DNA of 46,486 nt, taken from NCBI RefSeq assembly GCF_000738265.1, contig NZ_JFCQ01000019.1:1-46486 (forward strand), read 5' to 3'. The translations under genes and the position numbers were made by a program. Origin of the DNA: Corynebacterium jeikeium. GTDB taxonomy: Bacteria; Actinomycetota; Actinomycetes; Mycobacteriales; Mycobacteriaceae. Of the stretch, positions 17,832 to 26,501 are shown one piece after another (the first letter of the stretch is position 1; each line of letters begins with the position of its first letter). The notes under the pieces were generated by a model. That model saw only the letters and a program-made list of their open reading frames with translations. It searched no databases and had not been told where the DNA came from.

Positions 17832-20279
17832 ATGATTCACAACGACACGGTCGCCGACGCTAAGGCCAACCCGGATCTGGAGCAGCCGTACCACGAGCTG
17901 GGCCTGAAGGACGACGAGTACGCACGCATCAAGGAACTCTTGGGCCGTCGCCCAACCGATGCGGAGCTGGCGATGTATTCCGTGATGTGGTCCGAGCACT
18001 GTTCGTACAAGTCCTCGAAGACGCACCTGCGCTACTTCGGCGAGACCACGACGGACGAGATGAAGTCCAAGATGCTCGCCGGGATCGGCGAGAACGCCGG
18101 CGTGATCGACATCGGCGATGGCCACGCCGTGACCTTCAAGGTCGAATCCCACAACCACCCGTCCTACGTGGAGCCCTACCAAGGCGCAGCCACCGGCGTG
18201 GGCGGCATCGTCCGCGACATCATGGCAATGGGCGCGCGCCCGGTGGCCGTGATGGATCAGCTGCGCTTCGGCCCGGCCGACCTGCCGGATACTCAGCGCG
18301 TGCTGCCCGGCGTGGTCGCGGGTGTGGGTGGTTACGGCAACTCTCTGGGGCTGCCGAACATCGGCGGTGAGACTGTTTTTGACGCCACCTACGCGGGTAA
18401 CCCGCTGGTCAATGCACTGTGCGTGGGCACTTTGAAGACCGAAGATCTGAAGTTGGCCTTCGCCTCTGGCAAGGGCAACCGAGTGATTCTTTTCGGCTCC
18501 CGCACGGGCCTGGATGGCATCGGTGGCGTATCCGTGCTGGCCTCCGACACCTTCGAGGAGGGTGCGGAGCGCAAGCTGCCCGCCGTGCAGGTGGGCGACC
18601 CCTTCGCGGAGAAGGTACTGATTGAGTGCTGCCTGGACCTGTACCGCGCTGGCGTGGTCGTCGGCATTCAGGATCTCGGTGGCGCTGGTCTTTCCTGCGC
18701 CACTGCAGAGCTGGCCTCCGCCGGTGACGGCGGCATGCACATCAACCTGGACAACGTTCACCTGCGCGCCGAGGGCATGACCGCCGCGGAGATCCTGTCT
18801 TCCGAGTCCCAGGAGCGCATGTGCGCCGTCGTGACCCCGGAGAACGTGGATGCGTTCATGGAGATCTGCCGCAAGTGGGACGTCCTGGCCTCCGACATCG
18901 GCTGCGTGACCGACGGCGAGCACCTGGTCATCGAGCACCGTGGCGAGATTGTGGTGGACGCGTCCGCGCACACCATGGCCGAGGAGGGCCCGGTATACGA
19001 GCGCCCCTACGAGCGCCCGGCCGAGCAGGATCAATTGAACGAAACCCGCGGTGTGGACTTGCCGGAGACCGCACAGGAAGTGCGTAGCCAGATCCTGGAT
19101 CTGGCGGCCTCCCCGGCGCTGTGCTCCCGCGAGTTCATCACCGAGCAGTACGACCGCTACGTACGCGGCAACACTGTCTCCGCCAAGGATGCGGACGCAG
19201 GCGTGCTGCGCATCGACGAGGAGACCGGGCGCGGCATCGCCGTGTCTACTGACGCCTCCGGCCGTTACACCCGCCTGGACCCGCGCACCGGCGCACAGTT
19301 GGCGCTGGCCGAGGCATACCGCAATGTCTCCGTCACGGGTGCGACCCCCGTGGCGGTCTCCAACTGCCTGAACTTCGGCTCCCCGGAGGACCCGGGCGTG
19401 ATGTGGCAGTTCCGTGAGGCTGTGCATGGCTTGGCCGATGGCTGTAAGGAAATGGGCATCCCGGTGACGGGCGGCAACGTTTCGTTCTACAACCAGACCG
19501 GCGATACCGCTATCCTGCCGACCCCGGTTATCGCAGTGCTGGGCACCATCGACGATTGTGCTCGCCGCATCCCGCAGCAGCTGCCGAAGCAGGCTGGTGC
19601 TGGCGCCGAGGCCGGCGGCGACGAGAGCCAGGAACAGTACCACCTGGTTCTGGTGGGCGCGGAGACCCGCGAGGAGCTCGGCGGTTCCATCTGGCAGCAG
19701 GTTGTTCACGACGAGCTGGCCGGCCTGCCCCCGCAGGTTGACCTGTCCGTGGAACAGCGCCTGGGCGCCTTCATCACTGACCAGCGCGACAAGATAGTCG
19801 CCGCCCACGACCTTTCCGAGGGCGGCTTGTCGCAGGCCGTTGTGGAGCTGGCAATCCAGTCCGGTCGGGGAATGGCTGTGAACCCGATGCTCAGCCAGCA
19901 CGAATCTGCTGTCGCGCAGGGCCGCACGCTGGCACAGCAGGCGGCGGTTGGCCTGTTCTCCGAGACCGCGTCCCGCGTCCTGCTGGCCGTGCGCAGCGAG
20001 GACTACGGCGATCTGATGCGCGACCTGGCCGAGACCGGCCTGACCGGCGGGTGGATCGGCCTGACCGGTGTCAGTGACGCAGCTGGTCAGCCGATCATCC
20101 GTTTCGGCTCCGGCGTGTACCCGGTGCTGCCGTTCGGCGGGGAGATCGAGCTCGACCCGGCCAAGCAGCATGATGATGACTTCGACATCGTCATCTCGCT
20201 GGAAGAGGCCGAGACGGCGTGGAAGTCCACCCTGCCCGCGTTGTTTAGCCACGCGGCCGGCAACAATTCTGTGATCTAG
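17832..20279 (+). CDS. purL: Phosphoribosylformylglycinamidine synthase subunit PurL
   Basis: ATP-dependent synthetase subunit (815 residues) that turns FGAR into FGAM using ammonia from PurQ. Length fits the small-PurL type that needs separate PurS and PurQ. Typical segments are [20 protein letters not shown] (catalytic His), [20 protein letters not shown] (His-Asn-His motif), [32 protein letters not shown] loop (here [18 protein letters not shown]) and [18 protein letters not shown] at 17814-17819 sets the ATG at 17832. An insertion of Gln/Glu/Ala-rich residues occurs near 577-600. Transcription ends at a hairpin 18 bp after the stop. Confidence 0.97.
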   Translation: MIHNDTVADAKANPDLEQPYHELGLKDDEYARIKELLGRRPTDAELAMYSVMWSEHCSYKSSKTHLRYFGETTTDEMKSKMLAGIGENAGVIDIGDGHAVTFKVESHNHPSYVEPYQGAATGVGGIVRDIMAMGARPVAVMDQLRFGPADLPDTQRVLPGVVAGVGGYGNSLGLPNIGGETVFDATYAGNPLVNALCVGTLKTEDLKLAFASGKGNRVILFGSRTGLDGIGGVSVLASDTFEEGAERKLPAVQVGDPFAEKVLIECCLDLYRAGVVVGIQDLGGAGLSCATAELASAGDGGMHINLDNVHLRAEGMTAAEILSSESQERMCAVVTPENVDAFMEICRKWDVLASDIGCVTDGEHLVIEHRGEIVVDASAHTMAEEGPVYERPYERPAEQDQLNETRGVDLPETAQEVRSQILDLAASPALCSREFITEQYDRYVRGNTVSAKDADAGVLRIDEETGRGIAVSTDASGRYTRLDPRTGAQLALAEAYRNVSVTGATPVAVSNCLNFGSPEDPGVMWQFREAVHGLADGCKEMGIPVTGGNVSFYNQTGDTAILPTPVIAVLGTIDDCARRIPQQLPKQAGAGAEAGGDESQEQYHLVLVGAETREELGGSIWQQVVHDELAGLPPQVDLSVEQRLGAFITDQRDKIVAAHDLSEGGLSQAVVELAIQSGRGMAVNPMLSQHESAVAQGRTLAQQAAVGLFSETASRVLLAVRSEDYGDLMRDLAETGLTGGWIGLTGVSDAAGQPIIRFGSGVYPVLPFGGEIELDPAKQHDDDFDIVISLEEAETAWKSTLPALFSHAAGNNSVI

Positions 20280-20297
20280 GTAGCCGCGACAAGTAAT

Positions 20298-20333
20298 CAA
20301 GGGGCCCACGACCAAATGGTCGCGGGCCCCTTG
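20298..20333. terminator. Bidirectional terminator between purL and thioesterase gene
   Basis: CAAGGGGCCCACGACC (20298-20313) pairs with GGTCGCGGGCCCCTTG (20318-20333), 15 of 16 pairs, with an AAAT loop. It lies between two convergent stop codons and can serve both strands. No long T-tract is present. Confidence 0.75.
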
Positions 20334-20363
20334 ACTTGTGCTGTGGCGTTTTGCCGCCGCGCT

Positions 20364-21449
20364 TTACTCTACGAAGCGGAAGTCGCGGTTGCTGGGGCTC
20401 ACCAGCGGTCGCGGCAGGAATTCCTTACGCAGGTTGCGCAGCGTTGCTGCGTGCTCCTCCAGGCGCTTGTCCTCGTTGGTTACCGGCGTGTACTGGCGGG
20501 CCTGCAGAGGGTTTCCGTCCAGGTCGATCGCGATATACGTCATAGAGGCGTGGATGGCGACCGGCAGGTTGCCCTTGCCCTCGCGCGGATCGCCTGCACG
20601 CAGGTGCACCATCACCGTCATGGAGCGTTCGTCGGTTCGCACCAGGCGCGCGTCCACTTCCACGAGGTCGCCGATGTGCACGGGACGGTAGAAGCGAATG
20701 CCGCCGGCGTAGACCGCGGTGGTGCGCTCGCCCGTCCACTGCATGGTGCAGGCCGTGGCGGCTTCGTCGATCCACTCCATTGCCGTGCCACCGTGGACGT
20801 TGCCGCCCCAGTTCACGTCGGTCGGCTTGGCCAGGAAGCGGTTCACCAGCTCCGGCGCAGTCGACTTGTCGGTGTAGGTCTGGCGCAGCATTTCCTCTTC
20901 GATGGCCTTGCGCAGCTGAATGCGGGACAGCGCAGCGTCTTCCACACGCTTTTCTTCGTCGGTGGTGGGAACGTAGGTGGGGATCTGCTTGGACTTGCCG
21001 TTTTCGTCCAGCGCCACGAAGATCACCAGGCAGTCGCAGGCGCGGGTGAATACGCCTTCGCGCGGGTCCGCGGACAGCACCTCGTTGACGATGTGCATGG
21101 AGCTACGACCGGTGTAGGCGATACGGCTGCGCACCTCCACCATGTGGCCCGAGGGGATCGGACGGGTGAAGTGAATGTGCCCCACGTAAGCGGTCACGCA
21201 GTAGGACTGTGCCCAGCCCACGGCGCACGCATAGGCTGCCTTATCGATCCACTCCAGCACGCGACCACCGTGCACGCCCATGGCGCCGGCCATCAGCACG
21301 TCTGTCGGGGCGGCTAGGAAGCGCAGCGTCACCTTTGGGCTGCGCTCTTGTGGTGCCTCTGCCGTGTTGTCCGTGCTGTTCGTGCTATCCGTCACGTCGC
21401 TACCTTCCTCTTGTTCCTTTGGTTCCTCGCGCTGCGCGGCCATGTCCAA
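20364..21449 (-). CDS. Acyl-CoA thioesterase with two hotdog domains
   Basis: A 361-residue protein predicted to hydrolyse acyl-CoA to free fatty acid and CoA. It contains two similar hotdog domains: the first with TDVLMAGAMGVHGGRVLEWI and the second with TDVNWGGNVHGGTAMEWIDE, each carrying the HGG-x-x-(L/M)-(E)-W-(I)-D motif of the BFIT/ACOT7-type thioesterases. The duplicated architecture is the usual one for this group. An acidic Thr/Asn-rich leader (about 35 residues) precedes domain 1. TTG at 21449 is chosen because TAGTAT lies seven bases upstream (21457-21462 on the minus strand); ATG at 21443 is the alternative. Substrate chain length is unknown. Confidence 0.87.
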   Translation of the reverse strand: MDMAAQREEPKEQEEGSDVTDSTNSTDNTAEAPQERSPKVTLRFLAAPTDVLMAGAMGVHGGRVLEWIDKAAYACAVGWAQSYCVTAYVGHIHFTRPIPSGHMVEVRSRIAYTGRSSMHIVNEVLSADPREGVFTRACDCLVIFVALDENGKSKQIPTYVPTTDEEKRVEDAALSRIQLRKAIEEEMLRQTYTDKSTAPELVNRFLAKPTDVNWGGNVHGGTAMEWIDEAATACTMQWTGERTTAVYAGGIRFYRPVHIGDLVEVDARLVRTDERSMTVMVHLRAGDPREGKGNLPVAIHASMTYIAIDLDGNPLQARQYTPVTNEDKRLEEHAATLRNLRKEFLPRPLVSPSNRDFRFVE

Positions 21450-21508
21450 CGACCAATACTAACGTGCGCCTTAGCTTGGTGTTTTATCGAACACTACAAT
21501 TCTTTTGT

Positions 21509-21889
21509 ATGAAGCACCTACACGGCCCGGAATTGTCCGCCGAGGCTCGACATGGCGTCGAAAAAGTAGCCCCGTGGGTACGCTCTCCCGACGATCAGCC
21601 CCGACCGCCCCGCGCCGATGTGGCGGCGGCTGTGCGCCTGTCTCTGAAGGTGCTGGAGGAGCTTGTGCCCGGCCATTCCGTCGAAGTGCGCGTCCCTCCT
21701 TTCGGTGCGATTCAATGCATCGCCGGGCTGGAGCATCGCCGCGGTACCCCTCCCAATGTTGTGCAGTGCTCGCCGTTGACGTGGCTGCGCCTGGTTGTTG
21801 GGGAAGAGGATCTTTTTGGTTCGGACGCCGACACCTCCGGAACTCGGGCATCCAGCATCGCGGAGCACCTTCCGCTGTTTCGAATCTGA
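21509..21889 (+). CDS. SCP-like (sterol carrier family) protein
   Basis: A 126-residue protein matching the actinobacterial 'bacterial SCP ortholog' type: the core VPGHSVEVRVPPFGAIQCI, then HRRGTPPNVVQCSPLTWLRL, is the conserved signature. The family is named for a distant resemblance to sterol-carrier proteins; no biochemical role is established, and a lipid or small-molecule-binding role is only presumed. ATG at 21509 is eight bases after TACAAT (21495-21500), again a leaderless arrangement. It precedes purF in the same direction by 54 bp, a linkage seen in many actinobacteria, so co-regulation with purine synthesis is possible. Confidence 0.82.
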   Translation: MKHLHGPELSAEARHGVEKVAPWVRSPDDQPRPPRADVAAAVRLSLKVLEELVPGHSVEVRVPPFGAIQCIAGLEHRRGTPPNVVQCSPLTWLRLVVGEEDLFGSDADTSGTRASSIAEHLPLFRI

Positions 21890-21917
21890 AGATGAAACCC
21901 CATCCCTTTGGGTTAGC

Positions 21918-21936
21918 GCCCATGGGCTAGTAATGT
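21918..21936 (+). promoter_or_regulatory. Candidate purF promoter with palindrome
   Basis: TAATGT (21931-21936) sits seven bases before the purF GTG at 21944 and fits a -10 box for a leaderless mRNA. A perfect 10-bp palindrome GCCCATGGGC (21918-21927) lies just upstream, between the expected -35 and -10 positions, where a repressor would block RNA polymerase. Confidence 0.45.
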
Positions 21937-21943
21937 CGGGATA

Positions 21944-23476
21944 GTGGCAAACATTCACGGCCAAGAATTTCAATCAGAGGCAGAAGCGTTGCTGAGTCCA
22001 TTCGACGACCGGGGCGAAACTGAGCCCCGGGAAGAATGCGGCGTATTCGGAGTATGGGCGCCGGGGGAGGACGTTTCTAAGCTGACCTACTACGGCCTCT
22101 ATGCCTTGCAGCATCGTGGCCAGGAGGCCGCAGGTATCGCAGTGGGCGATGGCGACCAGATCGTTGTGTTCAAGGATCTGGGGCTTGTCAGCCAGGTCTT
22201 CGACGAACAGTCGCTGGAGGCCCTGAAGGGGCACATCGGCTTGGGGCATAACCGCTACACCACCGCCGGTGGAAATAGCTGGGAAAATGCGCAGCCTATG
22301 TTCCGCATGGCCCCCGACGGCACGGACGTCGCGCTGGGGCACAACGGCAACCTGGTGAATCACCGGGAGCTGACCCAGGAGGCCGCCCGTCTGGGACTGG
22401 TGGATCCAAAGGAAAACCCCTCCGATTCCCTGGTGATGTGTGCCCTGCTGGCTGCCGACACGCGCGAAGGTCACGGGGTGGAGGAAGCAGCGATGGAGCT
22501 GTTCCCCAAGGTCAAGGGTGCATTCTGTGTACTGTTCACCGACGGCGACACGCTGTATGCGGCGCGCGACCCGCAGGGCGTGCGGCCGCTGTCCATCGGC
22601 CAGCTGGCAGGTGGCGGCTGGGTTGTGGCTTCTGAAACCGCGGCGCTGGACATCGTGGGTGCGCGTTTCGTCCGCGATGTGGAGCCGGGCGAGCTGGTGA
22701 TCGTCGACGGCGATGGCGTGCGCTCCCGCCGCTTCGACGAGACCGCCCACAAGGGCTGCGTGTTTGAGTACGTTTACCTGGCGCGCCCCGATTCCGTGAT
22801 CCGCGGCCGCTCGGTCAATGGCGCGCGTCTGCAGATCGGCCGGAAGCTGGCGGAGGAAGCCCCGGCGGACGGCGACCTGGTCATCCCCGTTCCGGAATCC
22901 GGCACCCCGGCGGCGGTGGGATACGCCCAGGCTTCGCGCATCCCCTTCGGCCAGGGGCTGATGAAGAACGCCTATGTGGGGCGCACCTTTATCCAGCCTT
23001 CGCAGACGATCCGTCAGCTGGGCATTCGCTTGAAGCTCAACCCGCTGCGCGAGGTTATCGAGGGCAAGCGCCTGGTCGTTGTCGACGATTCGATCGTGCG
23101 TGGCAACACCCAGCGCGCTCTCATCAAGATGCTGCGTGAAGCGGGGGCGAAGGAAGTTCACGTCCGCATTGCATCGCCGCCGGTGAAGTGGCCGTGCTTC
23201 TACGGCATCGACTTTGCCTCGCCCACCGAGCTCATTGCGAATAACGTTGACGCCGCAGACCCGGTGGAAGGGATCCGCAAGGAAATCGATGCGGATTCCC
23301 TAGCCTTCGTCTCGACCGAGGCGATGATAGAGGCGTCACAACAAAGCAGCGACGAGCTGTGCGCGGCGTGCTTCGATGGCGTGTTCCCCCTAGGCATGCC
23401 GAGCGACAACCCGAATTCAGCGCTGGTCGAAACAATGCTGAAGCAACAGGCTAAGAAAGCGAGTACTAAGCCATGA
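21944..23476 (+). CDS. purF: Amidophosphoribosyltransferase (glutamine PRPP amidotransferase)
   Basis: First committed step of purine synthesis: PRPP plus glutamine gives phosphoribosylamine. The 510-residue precursor has a 31-residue propeptide ending just before Cys32 in REECGVFGVWAP; cleavage would expose the N-terminal catalytic Cys. The glutaminase half shows LGHNRYTTAGGNSWENAQP and ALGHNGNLVNH; the transferase half has the PRPP loop LVVVDDSIVRGNTQ. An Fe-S cluster type is suggested by the propeptide and Cys in DELCAACFDGVFP. Start is GTG at 21944. The stop TGA overlaps the purM ATG by four bases, giving translational coupling. Confidence 0.97.
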   Translation: MANIHGQEFQSEAEALLSPFDDRGETEPREECGVFGVWAPGEDVSKLTYYGLYALQHRGQEAAGIAVGDGDQIVVFKDLGLVSQVFDEQSLEALKGHIGLGHNRYTTAGGNSWENAQPMFRMAPDGTDVALGHNGNLVNHRELTQEAARLGLVDPKENPSDSLVMCALLAADTREGHGVEEAAMELFPKVKGAFCVLFTDGDTLYAARDPQGVRPLSIGQLAGGGWVVASETAALDIVGARFVRDVEPGELVIVDGDGVRSRRFDETAHKGCVFEYVYLARPDSVIRGRSVNGARLQIGRKLAEEAPADGDLVIPVPESGTPAAVGYAQASRIPFGQGLMKNAYVGRTFIQPSQTIRQLGIRLKLNPLREVIEGKRLVVVDDSIVRGNTQRALIKMLREAGAKEVHVRIASPPVKWPCFYGIDFASPTELIANNVDAADPVEGIRKEIDADSLAFVSTEAMIEASQQSSDELCAACFDGVFPLGMPSDNPNSALVETMLKQQAKKASTKP

Positions 23477-24567
23477 GTGAGCAACCAGAGAACACCCCTG
23501 CACAGGCGGCAGGTGCGTCCTACGCCGCCGCAGGTGTGGATATTGAGGCCGGCGATCGTGCGGTAGAGCTCTTTGCTCCGCTGGCGAAGAAGGCCACCCG
23601 CCCTGAGGTCCGCGGCGGCCTTGGCGGATTTGCCGGACTGTTCGCCCTGGGGAATTACGAAAAGCCTTTGCTGGCTGCATCCTCCGACGGCGTGGGCACC
23701 AAGCTGGCCGTCGCCCAGGCGATGGACAAGCACGACACGATCGGCCGCGACTTGGTGGCTATGTGCGTGGACGACCTGGTTGTGTGCGGTGCCGAGCCAC
23801 TGTTCCTGCAGGATTACATCGCCATCGGCAAGGTAGTCCCCGAGCACGTCGCCAGTATCGTTTCGGGCATCGCGGCGGGCTGCGAGGAAGCCGGCTGCGC
23901 CCTGCTGGGTGGCGAGACCGCCGAGCACCCGGGCGTGATGGAGCCTAATGAGTACGACGTCTCCGCCACCTCCGTCGGCGTGGTCGAAGAGGCCAACCTG
24001 CTGGGACCGGACCGTGTGCGTCCGGGCGACGTGGTGATCGCCATGGCCTCGTCCGGCCTGCACTCCAACGGCTACTCTCTGGCGCGCCACGTGCTTCTGG
24101 ATACCAAGAAGCTGCCGCTGGACGGTCACATCGACTCCCTCGGTCGCACCCTGGGGGAGGAGCTGCTGGAGCCCACCCGCATCTACGCCCTCGACTGCCT
24201 GAAGTTGGCCAGCGAGTGCGATGTGCATACCTTCGCCCACATCACGGGCGGCGGCCTGGCAGCTAACCTGGCCCGTGTGATTCCTGAGGGCCTGGTCGCG
24301 GAATTGGAGCGTTCCTCCTGGACCCCGGGTCCGATCTTCCGACTGATCCAGGAGGAAGGCCAGGTTTCGCAGGAGGAGATGGAAAAGACCTTCAACATGG
24401 GTGTGGGCATGGTCGCCGTCGTCGCCGAAGACGATGCCGAACGTGCCATGGCTATGCTGACCGCCCGCCACATCGACGCATGGCGACTTGGCGAAGTACG
24501 CCCGGCAGAAGAAGGCAAGTCCGGCGCGGTACTTTCCGGCGAGTACCGCACCCCGGTGCAGGGCTAA
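23473..24567 (+). CDS. purM: Phosphoribosylformylglycinamidine cyclo-ligase (AIR synthetase)
   Basis: Fifth step of purine synthesis: closes FGAM to AIR with ATP. The 364-residue protein begins AAGASYAAAGVDIEAGDRAV and shows LLAASSDGVGTKLAVAQAM, IGRDLVAMCVDDLVVCGAEP, GCALLGGETAEHPGVM and FAHITGGGLAANLARVIP, all conserved in PurM. The start ATG overlaps the purF stop (ATGA). The two genes form a tight pair ending at a strong terminator. The N-terminal extension MSEQPENTPAQA is not part of the catalytic fold. Confidence 0.97.
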   Translation: MSEQPENTPAQAAGASYAAAGVDIEAGDRAVELFAPLAKKATRPEVRGGLGGFAGLFALGNYEKPLLAASSDGVGTKLAVAQAMDKHDTIGRDLVAMCVDDLVVCGAEPLFLQDYIAIGKVVPEHVASIVSGIAAGCEEAGCALLGGETAEHPGVMEPNEYDVSATSVGVVEEANLLGPDRVRPGDVVIAMASSGLHSNGYSLARHVLLDTKKLPLDGHIDSLGRTLGEELLEPTRIYALDCLKLASECDVHTFAHITGGGLAANLARVIPEGLVAELERSSWTPGPIFRLIQEEGQVSQEEMEKTFNMGVGMVAVVAEDDAERAMAMLTARHIDAWRLGEVRPAEEGKSGAVLSGEYRTPVQG

Positions 24568-24640
24568 AAGCTAACTACGCGGGTTGCCCTGGTGCGGGCC
24601 GGGGTTGGGGCAACTCGCCCATGAAAAGCTCCCATGTGAA

Positions 24641-24687
24641 AAAGCTCCCGCCCCTCCACCTTCTAGGTGTGGAGGGGCGGGAGCTTT
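24641..24687. terminator. Strong terminator after purM
   Basis: AAAGCTCCCGCCCCTCCAC (24641-24659) and GTGGAGGGGCGGGAGCTTT (24669-24687) form a perfect 19-bp stem with a 9-base loop. It lies between convergent purM and the DUF3073 gene and ends in TTT on one strand and, read the other way, also TTT, so it can act in both directions. Confidence 0.9.
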
Positions 24688-24703
24688 GCGGAGGATAGGC
24701 TAG

Positions 24704-24961
24704 TTATTTCCGAGAGTCGTCGGAGTAGCCATCCTCGTAATCGTTGGCATACTCATCGTCGTAGTCGTCGTACGCTTCAGCGTATTCGCTGTAGTCATCC
24801 TCGTAGTCGTCGTAGCTATCGCCGCCGCGGGAACCGGAACCCCGGTTTTGCGACTGGCCCGAGAGTTCCCTCTGCAGGCTCTCCAGATCCATCTCCGGAG
24901 CGTTGTACTTCAACTGACGAGCAACCTTGGCTTGCTTTGCCTTGGCACGGCCGCGACCCAT
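24704..24961 (-). CDS. DUF3073 family protein
   Basis: An 85-residue protein of the small actinobacterial DUF3073 family. The conserved part is the basic N-terminus MGRGRAKAKQAKVARQLKYN followed by APEMDLESLQRELSG. The rest is a striking Asp/Tyr/Glu-rich low-complexity tail of about 35 residues (DDYEDDYSEYAEAYDDYDDE and on), giving a strongly bipolar charge. ATG at 24961 is chosen because family similarity begins there and AAGGGGG lies upstream; a longer frame to 25009 has no support. Function is unknown; the charge pattern would suit binding nucleic acid or ribosomes, which is speculation. Confidence 0.85.
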   Translation of the reverse strand: MGRGRAKAKQAKVARQLKYNAPEMDLESLQRELSGQSQNRGSGSRGGDSYDDYEDDYSEYAEAYDDYDDEYANDYEDGYSDDSRK

Positions 24962-25184
24962 GGCCTGACCCCCTTGCGGTGTCCTCGAGTGGCGCGGGAG
25001 TTCGGCCACCCTTTTCGTTTACATGTTAAGTTTCTTCCTGCCCTACACCATAGCGGTTTGCGATCAGTTTTTCCCAAAAGATCACTACTCTATTGCGCGC
25101 CCGCGGGTGCTGGCGGCAACATAAACACCCTGTGACCTGCGCCATTGTCGTGTGAGCTAGGGGGTTAACCAGCCAATTGGGATC

Positions 25185-26459
25185 CTAGTTTCGTCCGCGC
25201 AGCCGGTTGATCGCCGCGCGCCCCGGTCGGATCGAGTCGTCGCCCGCTGCCGCCGCCAGGTCACTGGGGTCGATCGATGCGTCGATCCCATCGGCTAGAA
25301 GCGGGGGAACTTTGCTATTTTTGGACGCCACCTTCTCCACCACATTCCGCTTCACCAAAGCAAGGGCGACGGGGCCGTAGTCGCAGTCGTGCACGCTGGA
25401 TCCGACCCGGCCGATCGCGCGGCCACCCGCAGTGAGGTCCGCGCCAACTTTCGGTAGCCGGTTGGCGGATCCGTCGAGGTGCAACAGCACCAGAACGCGC
25501 GGGGATTTTCCCAGGTTGTGGACTCGGGAGACCGTCTCCTGGCCCCGGTAACAGCCTTTGTTGAGGTGCACGGCTGCCTCGGTGGGACCCGCAGCTACGT
25601 CGTCCAGCTGGGTGGCGCCGCTGATTCCCTTGCCGATGAAAGCAGGTACCTCGTGGGGGATGGCGCGCTCGTCGGTATCCACGCCCAGGATCGGCAGGCG
25701 CGCCTGGATTCGGAAGGCGTCGTAGGCCATACGTCCCGCGGGGGTCGCAACATCTGTGAGCAGATCCCAGGTATCGACGAAGCTATCCCTAGATACCCAC
25801 AGATCAAGCGTCTGCATCTCCCCGATAGTCCCGAAACGCCACAATTGCAGGTCCAGATCGTCTGGAATGTCGATTTTCAAATGATCTGGTAGCGCGGCGG
25901 GAGACGTGGCGTCATTAAGAGACAGCGAGGAATCCGCGACGAGGCCCGTGCCGATGACGGTGAGTCGTGCCCACGGCAGGCGTTCGACGGTGACCTGCGA
26001 CCAGAAGACCATCTTGCGGAGGTAGTCCTCGAGCGCGTCGGCGTGGGTGGCTGGGGTGTCGAGGGTCAGAGCGTCGTCGGTGGCGAGGATGCCAAAGAAA
26101 TGCTCGATGTGCCCCTTGACGTCGAGGATCAGGCCGAAGGTGGCCTGGCCGGGGGCGATGGCGTTGACCTTTTGAGAGATCAGGTTGTTCAGCCAATCGC
26201 GGCGCTCCGGGCCGGAAATGCGGATGGCCACGCGATCCCAGAAGTCCACGAGGCCTGGCTTGTCATCGTTGATACGGGACTGTTCGGTGAGGGGATTGCC
26301 GTAGTGCCAGGCGGTGGCGCCGATCTGGGGTTCGGCTTGGTTCCCTTCTTGGGCACCCTGCACCTCCGAACCTTCGGTGGACTCGCTGCCAGTCAGCGCG
26401 CTGGCATTGGGAACGTGGTCAAGGATCGGGCTATGAGTCAGGTCAAACACGCCACCCAT
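25185..26459 (-). CDS. ygfZ: YgfZ/GcvT-like folate-binding protein
   Basis: A tetrahydrofolate-dependent protein of the COG0354 group, which supports assembly or repair of certain Fe-S enzymes. From ATG 26459 it has 424 residues. The diagnostic motif KGCYRGQETVSR, with the family's reactive Cys, is present, followed by the C-terminal barrel (LVLLHLDGSANRLP, GRVGSSVHDCDYGPVALALV). The N-terminal domain resembles glycine cleavage T protein (VAIRISGPERRDWLNNLISQ). The start is uncertain: TACGAT (26458-26463 minus) overlaps this ATG and lies seven bases before an in-frame GTG at 26450, which would be the start of a leaderless mRNA. Divergent from the pabC-like gene. Confidence 0.88.
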   Translation of the reverse strand: MGGVFDLTHSPILDHVPNASALTGSESTEGSEVQGAQEGNQAEPQIGATAWHYGNPLTEQSRINDDKPGLVDFWDRVAIRISGPERRDWLNNLISQKVNAIAPGQATFGLILDVKGHIEHFFGILATDDALTLDTPATHADALEDYLRKMVFWSQVTVERLPWARLTVIGTGLVADSSLSLNDATSPAALPDHLKIDIPDDLDLQLWRFGTIGEMQTLDLWVSRDSFVDTWDLLTDVATPAGRMAYDAFRIQARLPILGVDTDERAIPHEVPAFIGKGISGATQLDDVAAGPTEAAVHLNKGCYRGQETVSRVHNLGKSPRVLVLLHLDGSANRLPKVGADLTAGGRAIGRVGSSVHDCDYGPVALALVKRNVVEKVASKNSKVPPLLADGIDASIDPSDLAAAAGDDSIRPGRAAINRLRGRN

Positions 26460-26494
26460 CGTAGGGCGGAGTGCGCGCGGCCTGCCAGTAACAT
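26458..26494. promoter_or_regulatory. Divergent promoter region of ygfZ and the pabC-like gene
   Basis: On the plus strand TAACAT (26489-26494) is seven bases before ATG 26502. On the minus strand TACGAT (26458-26463) is seven bases before GTG 26450. The two -10-like boxes are only 25 bp apart, so polymerases would compete for the same DNA face and the -35 regions must overlap the opposite promoter. Confidence 0.5.
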
Positions 26495-26501
26495 CACATT
26501 T

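Noticed and set aside
17550..20315. A 921-codon open frame on the minus strand opposite purQ-purL
   Set aside because: It is antisense to strongly conserved purine genes, has no family resemblance and a His/Gln/Arg-rich composition typical of shadow frames in GC-rich DNA.
12783..24567. A purine riboswitch before any of the pur genes
   Set aside because: The conserved junction and loop sequences of purine or PRPP riboswitches are absent, and most of these genes appear to have no leader at all.
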